A program made the translations under genes and the position numbers. A stretch of 64,000 bases of DNA, from contig OX465282.1 of the NCBI GenBank assembly GCA_949987705.1, forward strand, positions 3,274,501 to 3,338,500. Direction: 5' to 3'. Below, in pieces: positions 31,784 to 42,256 of this stretch. This DNA is from Thereva unica. Its lineage: Eukaryota; Arthropoda; Insecta; Diptera; Therevidae. The stretch's first letter is position 1. Every line of letters begins with the position of its first letter. The notes beneath the pieces are model-generated. The model searched no databases. It saw only the letters and a program-made list of their open reading frames with translations, and was not told where the DNA came from.

Positions 31784-33705
31784 GGGTTAGGGAACCAGGG
31801 GAATTCTTCATGTCACACGCTCATTTATTCTCAATTTCCGGGTGGGTATTTTACCGAAATGTAGAGAGAAACTGTAAAGATGACGAACTGGCTAGGAAAG
31901 GCACGACCGTCACTATCCTTCCTGGAAAAGAACGGGTTGGTATACCTTAGACCACTTTTAAACTTCGATGCAATCGATCCAACGATCTGAGGCGGACTAC
32001 TTCACTACTGAGCCTCAGGAAACAAGACCTCTCAGTTATACGACATGCAACCCGCTTAGGTCTCGAGACCTACGATTTCTGTACCTACTAAGCTGTAAGA
32101 ACCTGTACTAGCTTAACACCTTCTCTGTCACTGCCCAGCCCTAAGCAGAAGGAGACTAACCACATTTGGAGAACCCTTCCTAAGCACGCTTGCGGAAAAA
32201 TTCGAAGATTGGGATCCTGCAACTCAGAAGATTCATTACGTCCTCGCTCGCGAAGAAACGACACTTTACCATCAAGGTTAAATTAGGTTCACAATCGGCC
32301 TATCCCTTTGGCCTAAGTGTATGACCTTAACACCAACAGCTCAGCCATATCTAACTTAACCCAACCTAACCTAACTCGCCACATCCACAAGCCTTTGATT
32401 GGAACTGCAAATACGCAGGTTTACAATAATATTGTTTCACATATCGTTGGATCCTCTAGTATCGGAGCTCTGTTAGTGATTGCGGTAGAGGAAGAGGTCT
32501 CATATATGGCCACATGAAACGTGTACTTCAACATACCACCATCCCCTTGAAGTATCAAATGCAGCTTTTACCGCAATTTATACTTATCTATAAATAATCT
32601 TAAACCCACAGTCTGCGCTGCTATAATTAATTTTTATATTTCAAAGTTTATAAGTAGCAACCATCAAAGGCCACAAAAACTATAAATTTTCTCCCTTTTG
32701 AAATTTCATCCCTACATCATTTCTCTCTAGACGAGGGTTTATAGCACCCTAATATACATTCAGGGTTAATAAACCCCCACCAAAAACATTTTAATGCTTT
32801 AAGACTCTTGACAACATTCTTGCCACAAAAATGAGAAAAATGATAGGCAGAGAGAGAAAGAGAGAGGGAGAGCAGAGAGGAGGTAGTCTTGGTTTTCGAA
32901 GAAAAATTTGTCATAACATTTAAAATGGTCGAAATAATTTATGGATCTCTGTAGATGTCTACTATCTTGACTGTTTCGAGGATAATAATCCTTTTTCTAT
33001 ATATATAATGATATTTTAAACTTTAAGAGCTCCCTTTTTTGTGAAGTCCTGTCATAAACCGTTAGGTATAAACTTAAACCAAGAAAAAGCGTTTACTTAA
33101 CTTTAAACAAAAAAAAAACATAACTTTAATATAACCAGAAATTTATAAGATAACAATGTCTAGAGAGAGAGGGGTAAAAATTTTATGACGATGATAATCT
33201 TAGTTTTTTTGGAGGGGAGAAATTTTATTACCATTTTTATTACCTTCACCAAAAGTTTAATCAACAATGCGAATTTATGTGCGGTTTTTTGTTGGTGTAA
33301 CCTTCTTTAAGTTGTAGAAGATGTAAGAAAATCGTTCAGTTAATAAATAAATTGGGGTCAGGTAATGAAAAAACAGAGTTTAAAGTGTTCTAAAATAATG
33401 GGTTACATAAATATTGGAATCTTCTCATAAGACACTTTAACATTTTATGACTTCTCAGAGGAAGTTGCTTAAACGATGTTGGAGCATAAGTTAAACGTAA
33501 ATTTAAAGATAAAAAAATTGTTTTTTGTAGAAATAATAAAAGCGCTTGAAAAGGCGTTTTAGTCCAATCAATAAAAGTTCTTAACTGGTCAGTAGTAGCT
33601 AATGATATCACTACAAAGACGGAGATCTGCAGCAAAGCTTTTCGGAGTCAGGTGAGCCTAATGTTGAGTAGAACACGACTATAAAATGAGTTTGCAAATA
33701 CAGTT
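31784..33705. other. No gene recognised
   Basis: Includes a pyrimidine/purine run (GAGAGAGAAAGAGAGAGGGA, near 32849) and AT-rich stretches. No supported coding region, RNA gene or element ends. Confidence 0.45.
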
Positions 33706-34359
33706 GCCTCTTTTTTATTTTCAGCCAGTACAATGTCATTAAACAAAATTGAGGCCTCAGTACAATTTACCATCGTGTAAGGGACAAATGAACTGCCTCT
33801 TGTAAGACCATCTCAACTCTAGCTGGGACTGCTACTAGCCTCTTTTTTATTTTGAGCCAGTACAATGTCATTAAACAAAATTGAGGCCTCAGTACAATTT
33901 ACCATCGTGTAAGGGACAAATGAACTGCCTCTTGTAAGACCATCTCAACTCTAGCTGGGACTGCTACTAGCCTCTTTTTTATTTTGAGCCAGTACAATGT
34001 CATTAAACAAAATTGAGGCCTCAGTACAATTTACCATCGTGTAAGGGACAAATGAACTGCCTCTTGTAAGACCATCTCAACTCTAGCTGGGACTGCTACT
34101 AGCCTCTTTTTTATTTTGAGCCAGTACAATGTCATTAAACAAAATTGAGGCCTCAGTACAATTTACCATCGTGTAAGGGACAAATGAACTGCCTCTTGTA
34201 AGACCATCTCAACTCTAGCTGGGACTGCTACTAGCCTCTTTTTTATTTTGAGCCAGTACAATGTCATTAAACAAAATTGAGGCCTCAGTACAATTTACCA
34301 TCGTGTAAGGGACAAATGAACTGCCTCTTGTAAGACCATCTCAACTCTAGCTGGGACTG
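33706..34359. repeat. 132-bp tandem repeat, about five units, nearly identical
   Basis: GCCTCTTTTTTATTTTGAGC recurs every 132 bp (33706 with one change, 33838, 33970, 34102, 34234). Units 2-5 look identical over their full length; only the outer edges of the first and last differ. Such identity means very recent expansion or an assembly effect. 132 is a multiple of three, but neither strand is open through the array. Confidence 0.95.
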
Positions 34360-34504
34360 ACGGCATTGTAATAAGAGAATTTTATCAGGATTAGGAAGAC
34401 ATGTAAGTGCAAACAAGCGGTAATAATAAGCGTACCAGTGGAAATAAAGAGGAAGGGTTTCGTAGGAGATAAGAACCCCATCAGCTGGATTGTTTGTTGA
34501 TATC

Positions 34505-34935
34505 AAGAACAAACGACAGCAATGCTTTAAATGTCGGGAGCTCGGCCTTATACCAACAACCAGGCATGAAAGTAGCTATTCTAGAGAGGATGAGAGGGCA
34601 TGTTTTAAGGGATTGTAACAGCAGCTCAAATATAGGAAGGACAAGGATAAGAGTGATGCCTGCGTCGTATCCTAAAAATCCGTTGGCAAGATAGAATACC
34701 TAATGAAGAGCGATGGCGCCGTGCCCGTCAAGAAAGTATAGACCACCAAATCAGGCGAAGGTAATGGAATTGGATTGGTCATACCTTGCGACTCGAAAAC
34801 GAGAATCTAGCCAAACAGGGCCCTTGACTGGAATCCGCAAGGACCAAGCTGAGAGCTGTCGCACAAAACAGAGTCCACTGGAGGGCAACTGTTTCCGCCC
34901 TATGTCCCATGAGGGATTAAAGCGGAATAAGTAAG
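34505..34935 (+). pseudogene. LINE fragments: zinc-knuckle relic and RTE-like C-terminal tail
   Basis: Around 34515-34610 a CFKCRELGLI-like knuckle relic appears. At 34790-34920 a frame with ENLAKQGP, GIRKDQAESCRTKQSPLEGN and the terminal CFRPMSHEGL resembles the tail of RTE-like proteins ('aqnR..WR..v..LCp.rd'). The same tail, fuller, lies at 45485-45710. Broken in several places. Confidence 0.5.
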
Positions 34936-35039
34936 TAAGGATAAGAGTAGGTGCAGCGAAAACGCTACGGCTATGAGAAGGTGCCCAGAGTACAAAAAAT
35001 CCAAAGAATGGCTTCATGCCAACACAAGTAGATGGAGTG

Positions 35040-36780
35040 CTCGTCTCGCCAGCTTTTTGGGAATCAGCCGCACTGTGTGACGTCTCGAGCGTCAGTAACT
35101 GATAATCGTTGATTCTTTAGGTCACTTTCGATATTCTTTAGCCAGGTTTACTTCGGTGCCGATCGCTGGATTCTCCAGCCTGCGGGACGGTCTCGCCAGA
35201 GAAGTATACGTGAAAAGCCAAACGTTTCTCGTTTCGAAGGCGATCGTGTAGTGAGACACCGAGGATCTGCCTCAAGCATCGCATTTGGAAGACTTCGAAC
35301 TTCTTAACGTCCAGTTTGAGCAGTGTCCACGTTTCAGATCCGTAAAGAAGAATCGGAAGGATCAACGTTCGGCAAAGGCGTACTTTTGTTTTGATGGAAA
35401 TATTTGCTCGTTTCCATATGCACCACTTGAGGGAGGCGAAGGTTGCTGTTGTCTGGGCAATACGGCTGTGAACAACGGACGTCGATGCTACTTTCGTTTC
35501 CTCAACCAATGATCCCAAATATTTGAACCTCGGAACCTGTTCGATTTGGATTCCATCAAGGTGCACTTTGGTCTTTTCCGCATTGATTTTTAACCCGTAT
35601 AGCTGGGCGATGCGGAAAATGCCGTATAAGATGTCCGTTGCTTCGGAATCCGTGTCGGCGAAGACGGCGCTATCGTCGGCGAACATTAAGTCGGTTTCGA
35701 AGTTACTGTGGTCTTATCGAACTCTGGGTCGTTCATCGAATGCTTGACGCATAATCGCGTCGATCACAACATTGAAGAGAAGTGGCGAAGCGACGTCTCC
35801 CTGTCGGACACCCGTTCGAATCGGGAACTCCTCGGATAAGTCACCTCGAATACGAACGCTGCTGGTTGAGCCATCGTACGACGCTTGGAGAAGTTGGATG
35901 ATTCTCAGTGACACGTGTTCGGTTTCCAAGACTATCCATAAGCTGTTCCAATGGACGCAATCGAAATTGGATTTGAAATCGATGAAAAGACGACAGTTCG
36001 TTTGCCGCAACGAATTCTTTCTTCTATTAACTGACGGAGTGTGAATATTTGATCAATGCATCCTCGATGTGGGCTAAATCCCGCTTGTTCTTTCCGGCTC
36101 GTTTGCTCTCGATGTTTCTGTAGCCTCGATTGTATGATTTTCGTAAATACTTTACCGACGATCGAAAGGAGACTAATACCGCGATAATTCTTGCATTCCC
36201 GACTGTCGTCTTTCTTCAAAATTGGGACAACGATCGCTTTCTTCCACGCAGAAGGGACTGACAGGACAGGATCCGAATGCCATATGTGTGTTATGGCGAC
36301 ATGAAGTCGTTGTGATAAGACATCACCTCTGGCTTTGATCATCTCAGCGGTTACTTGATCTATTCCCGGCCTTTTGCATTTTTCAGCGATTTTATCTTCA
36401 CCTCGATAATTGTCGGTTCGGTGCCCACAAACTGATTCGTCGGCTGTTCGATAATCGGCGGTTCGGGTGCTGGATCTTGCGGCGGATCGTGTTTATACAG
36501 CTGGTGGAAGAATTCTCTCCACCGCTGCAGGCGTTCATGGGGAGAAGTCACAAAAGCTCCATCCGATTTTTTGTTGTTGTCGTTTGTTGATGTTGTCTTG
36601 CCGCCTAACCGGCGGATTGTCTGGTACAGCGTCCGATACCCGTGCCTCGACGACCGGTTCTTCCATGTCGGCCGCAACGTTATTCCAATCCTCTCCGCGT
36701 TCCGGTTTCATTTTCTGTCGAACTTCTTTATTCAATCGTCGGTATTGCTCAAAGTCGACGTGTTTTATTCACTTCCGCTA
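35040..36780 (-). pseudogene. RTE-like LINE, linker through reverse transcriptase to 3' end
   Basis: The best-preserved RT of the window. Minus strand, N to C: a linker with YRTLYQTIRRLGGKTTS and LQRWREFFHQLY (36680-36400); fingers with SAWKKAIVVPILKKDDSREC, KNYRGISLLSIVGKVFTKII and GFSPHRGCIDQIFTLRQLI; then FIDFKSNFDCVHW (palm Asp retained), GVRQGDVASPLLFNVVIDAI, MFADDSAVFADTDSEA (FADD active site) and LKINAEKTKVH. The C-terminal part has LILPILLYGSETWTL and FEVFQMRCLRQILGVSL. Frames change at about 36350, 35960 and 35700. The same family recurs at 55590-56620 (endonuclease side) and 63000-63400 (3' end). Confidence 0.85.
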
Positions 36781-38339
36781 ATCGACGAGGTCCAGACAAC
36801 TGTCCGAGATCCATGGCTGCGTCCATCCACATGCACTCTGCCTCACTACATCAATATTTCCTGGCGTAATTTGGCTATGCTATCGTCGCCCAGACTGGTT
36901 TTATCTCATCACACGAATACAAATTCACCATTAGAGGTGAATTATTTGGGTTTTTCTTGAAACCGAGTGCTTAGAATACCAAAACAGGTGATTATCATAA
37001 GAATAGTCACAAACTCTCGATGACAAGCATGAGTCACAAAAGCTTGTGACTTATGACTGGTCATAATTTAGAATAGGTCACAAATGTTGTAATTTTTTAT
37101 GAAAATATGGAAACCAGATTGCCACACATATGTATTAACTCTATACTCAAGAATTTGAATTACGGTTAGTAGGGGGTTAGTAGTCGGGCCCTTCAACTCC
37201 TAAGTTCTGATCAGCTTACAGACTTAGACCATTGTTTTAAGTAGGTGTGCTTCTTTACAAACAATACCTTTCTTCTAATCGGACACTACGATGTCACCTT
37301 TTAAATAAAATTCATTTTTTTAAGCATATTCTATTCGGAATTCTGTGAATCCTTAAGGGATGCCCTCGGGACAATAAAAAGAATAGAAGAATACAAGAAA
37401 GAAAAAAACAAAAAATAAAATTCTTGAAGATGGCAGATGTTTTGAGCAGTTTTGAACTGGGAGGATATCGAAACCCCTCATCTTTCCTTCTTCAGTTCTT
37501 TTGAAAAGTCTCACCCTCATATAGAAGACCCTTAAGGTTTTTCATCACACACTCGAATGGCGATATGACGATTTAGGAAATTTTGTTGTCAAAAAAAAAA
37601 AATAAGTCGACAGCTTTAAAAAGAAAATAAAAAAATCCCGGAGCAAATTTTCTTTTCTTCTTTTCATGCACGAGAAATTTACCCAAGCGCAACGGTACGA
37701 TTCCTCCGACTCCTGGTTTAATGGAGCATATTCCATGTGGACTTAATGCAAGTTTATCTACACCTAGATACCTTAAAGGACATCATTTTTTTTTTTTTTT
37801 GGTGTAAATTTGTGGTTGTGTTTAAACCATCTCTAAATACCAAAACGATTTTATTTATTCCATTGGGATTCATATTCTGCGGGAGTTTTGTTGATGGTCT
37901 TCCAGTTTCGCCTGTCATAAAGATTGATATAGTAAGGGACACAATTCATCCCTAGGTGAGTGTGATCCGTGGATAAAATATTATTTATTTCAATAAATGG
38001 ACAAAAAAGTATTGTGGAAAAATAAATCCAGTCCCGGCGGAGGCGCAGGCTTTTGATTTATATTCAAACAAAAAAAAAAGGATTTAAGTCATACATTGAA
38101 TTTTGAGGGCTTAAATTATTGAGGAAGCTTTAAATATTTTCTGAAAGATAACCAGACATCCTTGGACGTTGTGTCCCTGAATAAAATTTAGACTTCCGAA
38201 CGATGTTCCTGCATGGTGCTCAGTAGAGTGACACTTACTTCCAATTTAGAACATTCATTTTCCTCGTCTCATTCTACGCCCTGCCTAGGTTAGGTGTATG
38301 GCTACCTCCAGTGCAACTGGAGGCTGAATAAGCGATAGA
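36781..38339. other. No gene recognised
   Basis: The first few dozen bases continue the linker of the RTE-like element. The rest is AT-rich DNA without an identified feature. Confidence 0.45.
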
Positions 38340-39060
38340 CATGGGCAAACTACATGCAATACAGGTGCAGATATCCCAGAGGCAACGGAGGAAGAAATTG
38401 TGGAAGATGCGAAAAACATTCCGTAGAAAAAGGCCTCTGAGCTAGACGGCATTTATGAAATAGAACAGCGAGGCGAACCAAGGCCCAAATATAAAAGTAT
38501 GGTGCATGCCCTACGGAAGCCAGTTTGTAATCAGACAGGGGTGAATTGATTCCTCTACTTGATGACTTGATGGAATCATGGGATAGTTGATTTAATGGTA
38601 CCCAGGCAAACTTGCTGAACAACAACCCACAGGGGAGTTGATCCAGTGATAGCACGATAGACCGATAAATTGATTACAAGCCACCGAGAGTTGATCCAGT
38701 GGTATACCGAAAACCAACAAAATCACGGATAGTTGATGCAGTGGTAAACTGACAAATATAAACAAAACTAGCACTAACCAACCGGATTTTTTTTCAACCT
38801 TCATCTCTGAAACCTAAGCTTACAACTAGATATGGTACCATGACAGGCTGGTAGTAAGAAAGGGTAATCCTAGGTTTGGGTTTTCATATAAAAAAAATTT
38901 AAACTAGGTGCTTGTAGTTCTTCCCTACTTAGCTCGAAGGTCCCTCAAGGTTCTATTCTGGGACCACTTTTATTCGCAATTTTTATAAATAATTTTTCTT
39001 TGGTGGCAAGAGAACTTTGTGCAGGAGTATGCCACGGCATGTCTTTGCTGCAACTCTTTT
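38340..39060 (+). pseudogene. Two small LINE RT relics around a short GTTGAT repeat
   Basis: At 38370-38450 plus-strand sequence resembles EEEIVEDAKNIP.KKASELDGI, the RT entry motif. At 38919-39030 SSKVPQGSILGPLLFAIFIN is an unmistakable Jockey/CR1-type RT motif. Between them (about 38590-38750) GTTGATyCAGTGGTA-like words recur four or five times at 40-55 bp spacing, a degenerate minisatellite. Confidence 0.55.
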
Positions 39061-40590
39061 GTTGCCTAAGCTACTGCGGATGTTTCTAGTTTTCAGCATA
39101 AGGAGGATCTATTGACTAACACCATTGAAGGAAAATACCGAATTTGTCCAGGGCCTGCTGTACAGCATCGACGCCAATATATTGTTCAAAGTGTCTTCTA
39201 TATCCAAGAAGGCTACAAAAGTAAACTGTTTTGTATTCTAAGAAATAATGTATTGTACGTGGCCCTTCATGCTGTACGGTGTATATAGGTTTTCGCTACA
39301 TTGTCGTCGGAGCCAGCAAGAGGTTATTTGCTTAACAACTAAAGCGCTTCCCTAACCCTGTGGGGATGGCTCTTGCACTGAAGTCGGTTTCGTTCGAATT
39401 ACCGTGGCTCCCGGCCTTGAATTTGACTGCATTGCTCGACAGGCATGAAAAATTACCAGAAATTCTGCTGAGAAAACGCTGGCGAAATTAGGCAGGCGGA
39501 AGCTTTTTGCAAAGTTGATTGATGGGAAAACACTCCAGCTTCTATACCCGACTGTGATTTGGATGGTTCTGTGTACAAGACAATGTCGTGGTCCTTGTCA
39601 GGTTGGAAATCTTCCCATTCCTCTCTGGAGCCACTGCTATGTAGTCGGTAAGTCTTGATACCATTTCCTGTGATAGAGAGCGCAGTATATTACTGTGTCC
39701 ATAGGTCCTCTCGACCCAGTAACCCGCTTCATGCAGCCGGAAGGTGTTACAGTGCTATATACTGCATACTATAACTACCTCTCAACCTCGATGACTGCTA
39801 GTTCATCCAAGCGCTCACTAAGTTCTCCACCAGAGTCAGCCTCTTCATTAGATGAAGCCGTTTTGAACACCATTATACATGCCTGCCTTAGTCTAAAGTG
39901 GAGTTTATAGTCAACTCTTTAGAGCTCCTCTATGCACTCGTAGTTGATTAGTATTACCAGGGCTCTACTATTTCGCTGGGGTTCTTCGGCCTTGAGTATA
40001 TGGGTATATTTTGTGTGAATAAAAATACTATGTACACTAAACAAAATCAATACTTTATTATGCACACTATATGTATGATTGGAACTTATAGTTTTATATC
40101 TAGATTAATATTTTATTGAACAATAATACATTTGTATAGCACGCGTCTGGTAAGTTGTCGAACTCGGGAGTGAGAGACCGAGATGCCGGAAATTGGCTGT
40201 CCCGATATACACGATCGGGACGGAACGGGAGGCGAGTAGATCACTGAACTTTAAGTGATCGATGAAGTGTTCCGACTGATCGTGTTTATCGTGTGGGAGG
40301 TTGTTGTGTGACATTGCGTAAAGTTTAGTAATTAAATTTTACGCGGTCACTACAAGTACCTTCCAATTGTCCTTTCGGATGCATTGAAGATACTCGAGCA
40401 ACAGGTCCCATCACGAACTCCATGATTATCTCTGATTTTGGCCCAGATGTCGGTCCAGTTCAGTAGTGCCAGTAGAAGGTGGTCCTTCACTACTTCACTC
40501 ATTGACCTGTTGCCCGTTGAGCCTAATTGTTGGGCCCCTGAAGTAGAAGCTTTCCGACTATGGTTGGTCTTGAGAGCCTTTTCCTAGTTG
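39061..40590. other. No gene recognised; scattered LINE-like texture
   Basis: Minus-strand stretches (for example near 39190, FEQYIGVDAVQQALDKFG) have protein-like texture but I could not place them in a family. Around 40100-40320 a 69-codon minus frame lies next to a GC-richer patch. None is supported as a gene. Confidence 0.35.
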
Positions 40591-40808
40591 GTCATAATTT
40601 GTAGGCGCAGAGCTCTCTTCCCGAAATGTTTCCCTTTTAGTGCGGGAGGTTACCGTTCTCCTCAACCACTGCTAGAAATTTTAGCTTTGTTGGTTTTGTC
40701 CTTCTCCGAGATGGTCCCGGCGGCCTCATTCTCTGAAATTCCACCGAGAACGAAGAGGGGATTGTACATTCTCTTGCGGATGAACGCTCGTGATTATCTA
40801 TTTCTTAA

Positions 40809-40961
40809 GGCCCCCACACACGGTCAAATTGGATGTACATCGAAGGCCGGATGTACAACCAAAACTATCGATTGTGGGCCGGTCGGCCGACCAAAACTCA
40901 TTGCGCTTATGGGTTTGATGAAAATCTGGATGTACATCCAATTTGACCGTGTATGGGGGCC
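40809..40961. mobile_element. Short foldback MITE, 153 bp
   Basis: Inverted ends GGCCCCCACACACGGTCAAA / TTTGACCGTGTATGGGGGCC, extending to about 30 bp through TTGGATGTACAT. Flanks are TTAA (40805-40808) and TTTA (40962-40965), which could be a TTAA duplication with one change. The centre holds GGCCGGTCGGCC. Confidence 0.75.
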
Positions 40962-41026
40962 TTTAGATGTGCCATTGTCACTGTGGCTGGTGGCTCCTGG
41001 TACGTCTGTGATCAGGTTGCCTCACT

Positions 41027-42256
41027 TTGAAGTACTGCGGTTGGTACTCACGAAGCCAGAGCTGGCGATTGCCCTACTTGGAGCAAGCTGAGAGTCCCTC
41101 CAGGAGAAGGTTTGTAGTCCTTGGTCCTAGTCCTTGTACGTTGCTGTGTCGGGTCGCCTGTGTATCTGTATGTTTTTTCATTATTATTTTTGTTATTTTT
41201 GTTCATGTTTTTCCCACGAGTAAAGCCGAAAATGAAGCCCGCCTCGGCAGTGACGTATACCAGAATAAGGCTTTTGTACACACCGACCTTCTTGGGCATC
41301 GGCGGGGACCGTTTGCGACCAGCCTGTTTATACCCACTGGTTCGCCATTTAGCCTTCGGCATGGCACCTTTACACCTTGGCTTGACGGCAGAGCAGGTGC
41401 GGGAGTCTTCTCAGAGGACTTAAATCTGACCTGCTCTCTGGCTTTGGGGAATTACACCTCAGTCTACCAGGCGAAAATACTTGCTCTGCTGCACGCGCTG
41501 GATCACATAAATGATGGTCAGGTGCAGGGAAGAAGTATCCTTATAGCACTGGACAATCAGGCTGTGATTAAGCGCATGAATCAGACAGAGATTAATGCGT
41601 CTCTGACGTTGGAATGTGTCCAAAAACTGAACAGGTGTGCGAAACAAAACAACGTGACGCTAGCTTGGGTTAGAGGACATACAGGCATCGATGGGAACGA
41701 AAAGGCTGACAACCTGGCAAAACAGGGGTCAACCTCGGAATTCTGGGGACCGGAGCCATACTCTGCCATTGGCAGAGGGTTGGTAAGGAACTGCATCGAG
41801 AAATGGGTCGCTGAGGAACACCGGAGACGGTGGGACGCTATGACCACGTGTAGGCAGGCTAAGATGGTGCTTACGTTGCCGATTACCGCAGCCAGAAGAA
41901 GGATCCTGCATATGCAAAGGAGAACCCTCAGATGGTTGGTGGCACTGATTACAGGACACGGATGTTTCAGGTATCACCTAAAAAGAATGGGAATTCTGGA
42001 GGATGACACCTGTCGGATGTGCCTGGAGGAAGCTGAGACGGCCACACACATAGTGTGTCACTGTCCGGCGGTGGCGAGAAAAAGGGCTGCCATAACTGGA
42101 CTCCATTGGATGGAGGACATGAGGCAGACTCCCTTCAATCAGCTGCTTTCGATAACTAGGGGAGTCGAAGCAAGGGAGCAATGGGACAACCACTGCAACC
42201 CCAATAAAATGACTCTAGGCAGAGGGACGAAAAGGGACCCGCAAATAGTGGTCTGA
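41027..42256 (+). CDS. LINE 3' part: RNase H domain and C-terminal CCHC motif, open frame of 409 codons
   Basis: From residue about 115 the frame matches the RNase H of I/R1-type LINEs: D120 (WLDGRAGAGVFSED), D176 (IALDNQAVIKRM), H218 and D228 (WVRGHTGIDGNEKADNLAKQ). The second acidic residue, normally Glu in 'FQAEi.Al', is Lys here (YQAKILALLHAL, K150), which would inactivate the nuclease. The C-terminus has a zinc-binding CRMCLEEAETATHIVCHCPA motif (C329, C332, H341, C346) and ends in TGA at 42254-42256. The start codon is only the first ATG in a frame whose first 80 residues are not LINE-like. The RT that should precede it is absent. Confidence 0.7.
   Translation: MKYCGWYSRSQSWRLPYLEQAESPSRRRFVVLGPSPCTLLCRVACVSVCFFIIIFVIFVHVFPTSKAENEARLGSDVYQNKAFVHTDLLGHRRGPFATSLFIPTGSPFSLRHGTFTPWLDGRAGAGVFSEDLNLTCSLALGNYTSVYQAKILALLHALDHINDGQVQGRSILIALDNQAVIKRMNQTEINASLTLECVQKLNRCAKQNNVTLAWVRGHTGIDGNEKADNLAKQGSTSEFWGPEPYSAIGRGLVRNCIEKWVAEEHRRRWDAMTTCRQAKMVLTLPITAARRRILHMQRRTLRWLVALITGHGCFRYHLKRMGILEDDTCRMCLEEAETATHIVCHCPAVARKRAAITGLHWMEDMRQTPFNQLLSITRGVEAREQWDNHCNPNKMTLGRGTKRDPQIVV

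Noticed and set aside
34285..34512. 75-codon minus frame with membrane-like texture next to the 132-bp array
   Set aside because: It runs into the satellite and has no recognisable domain.
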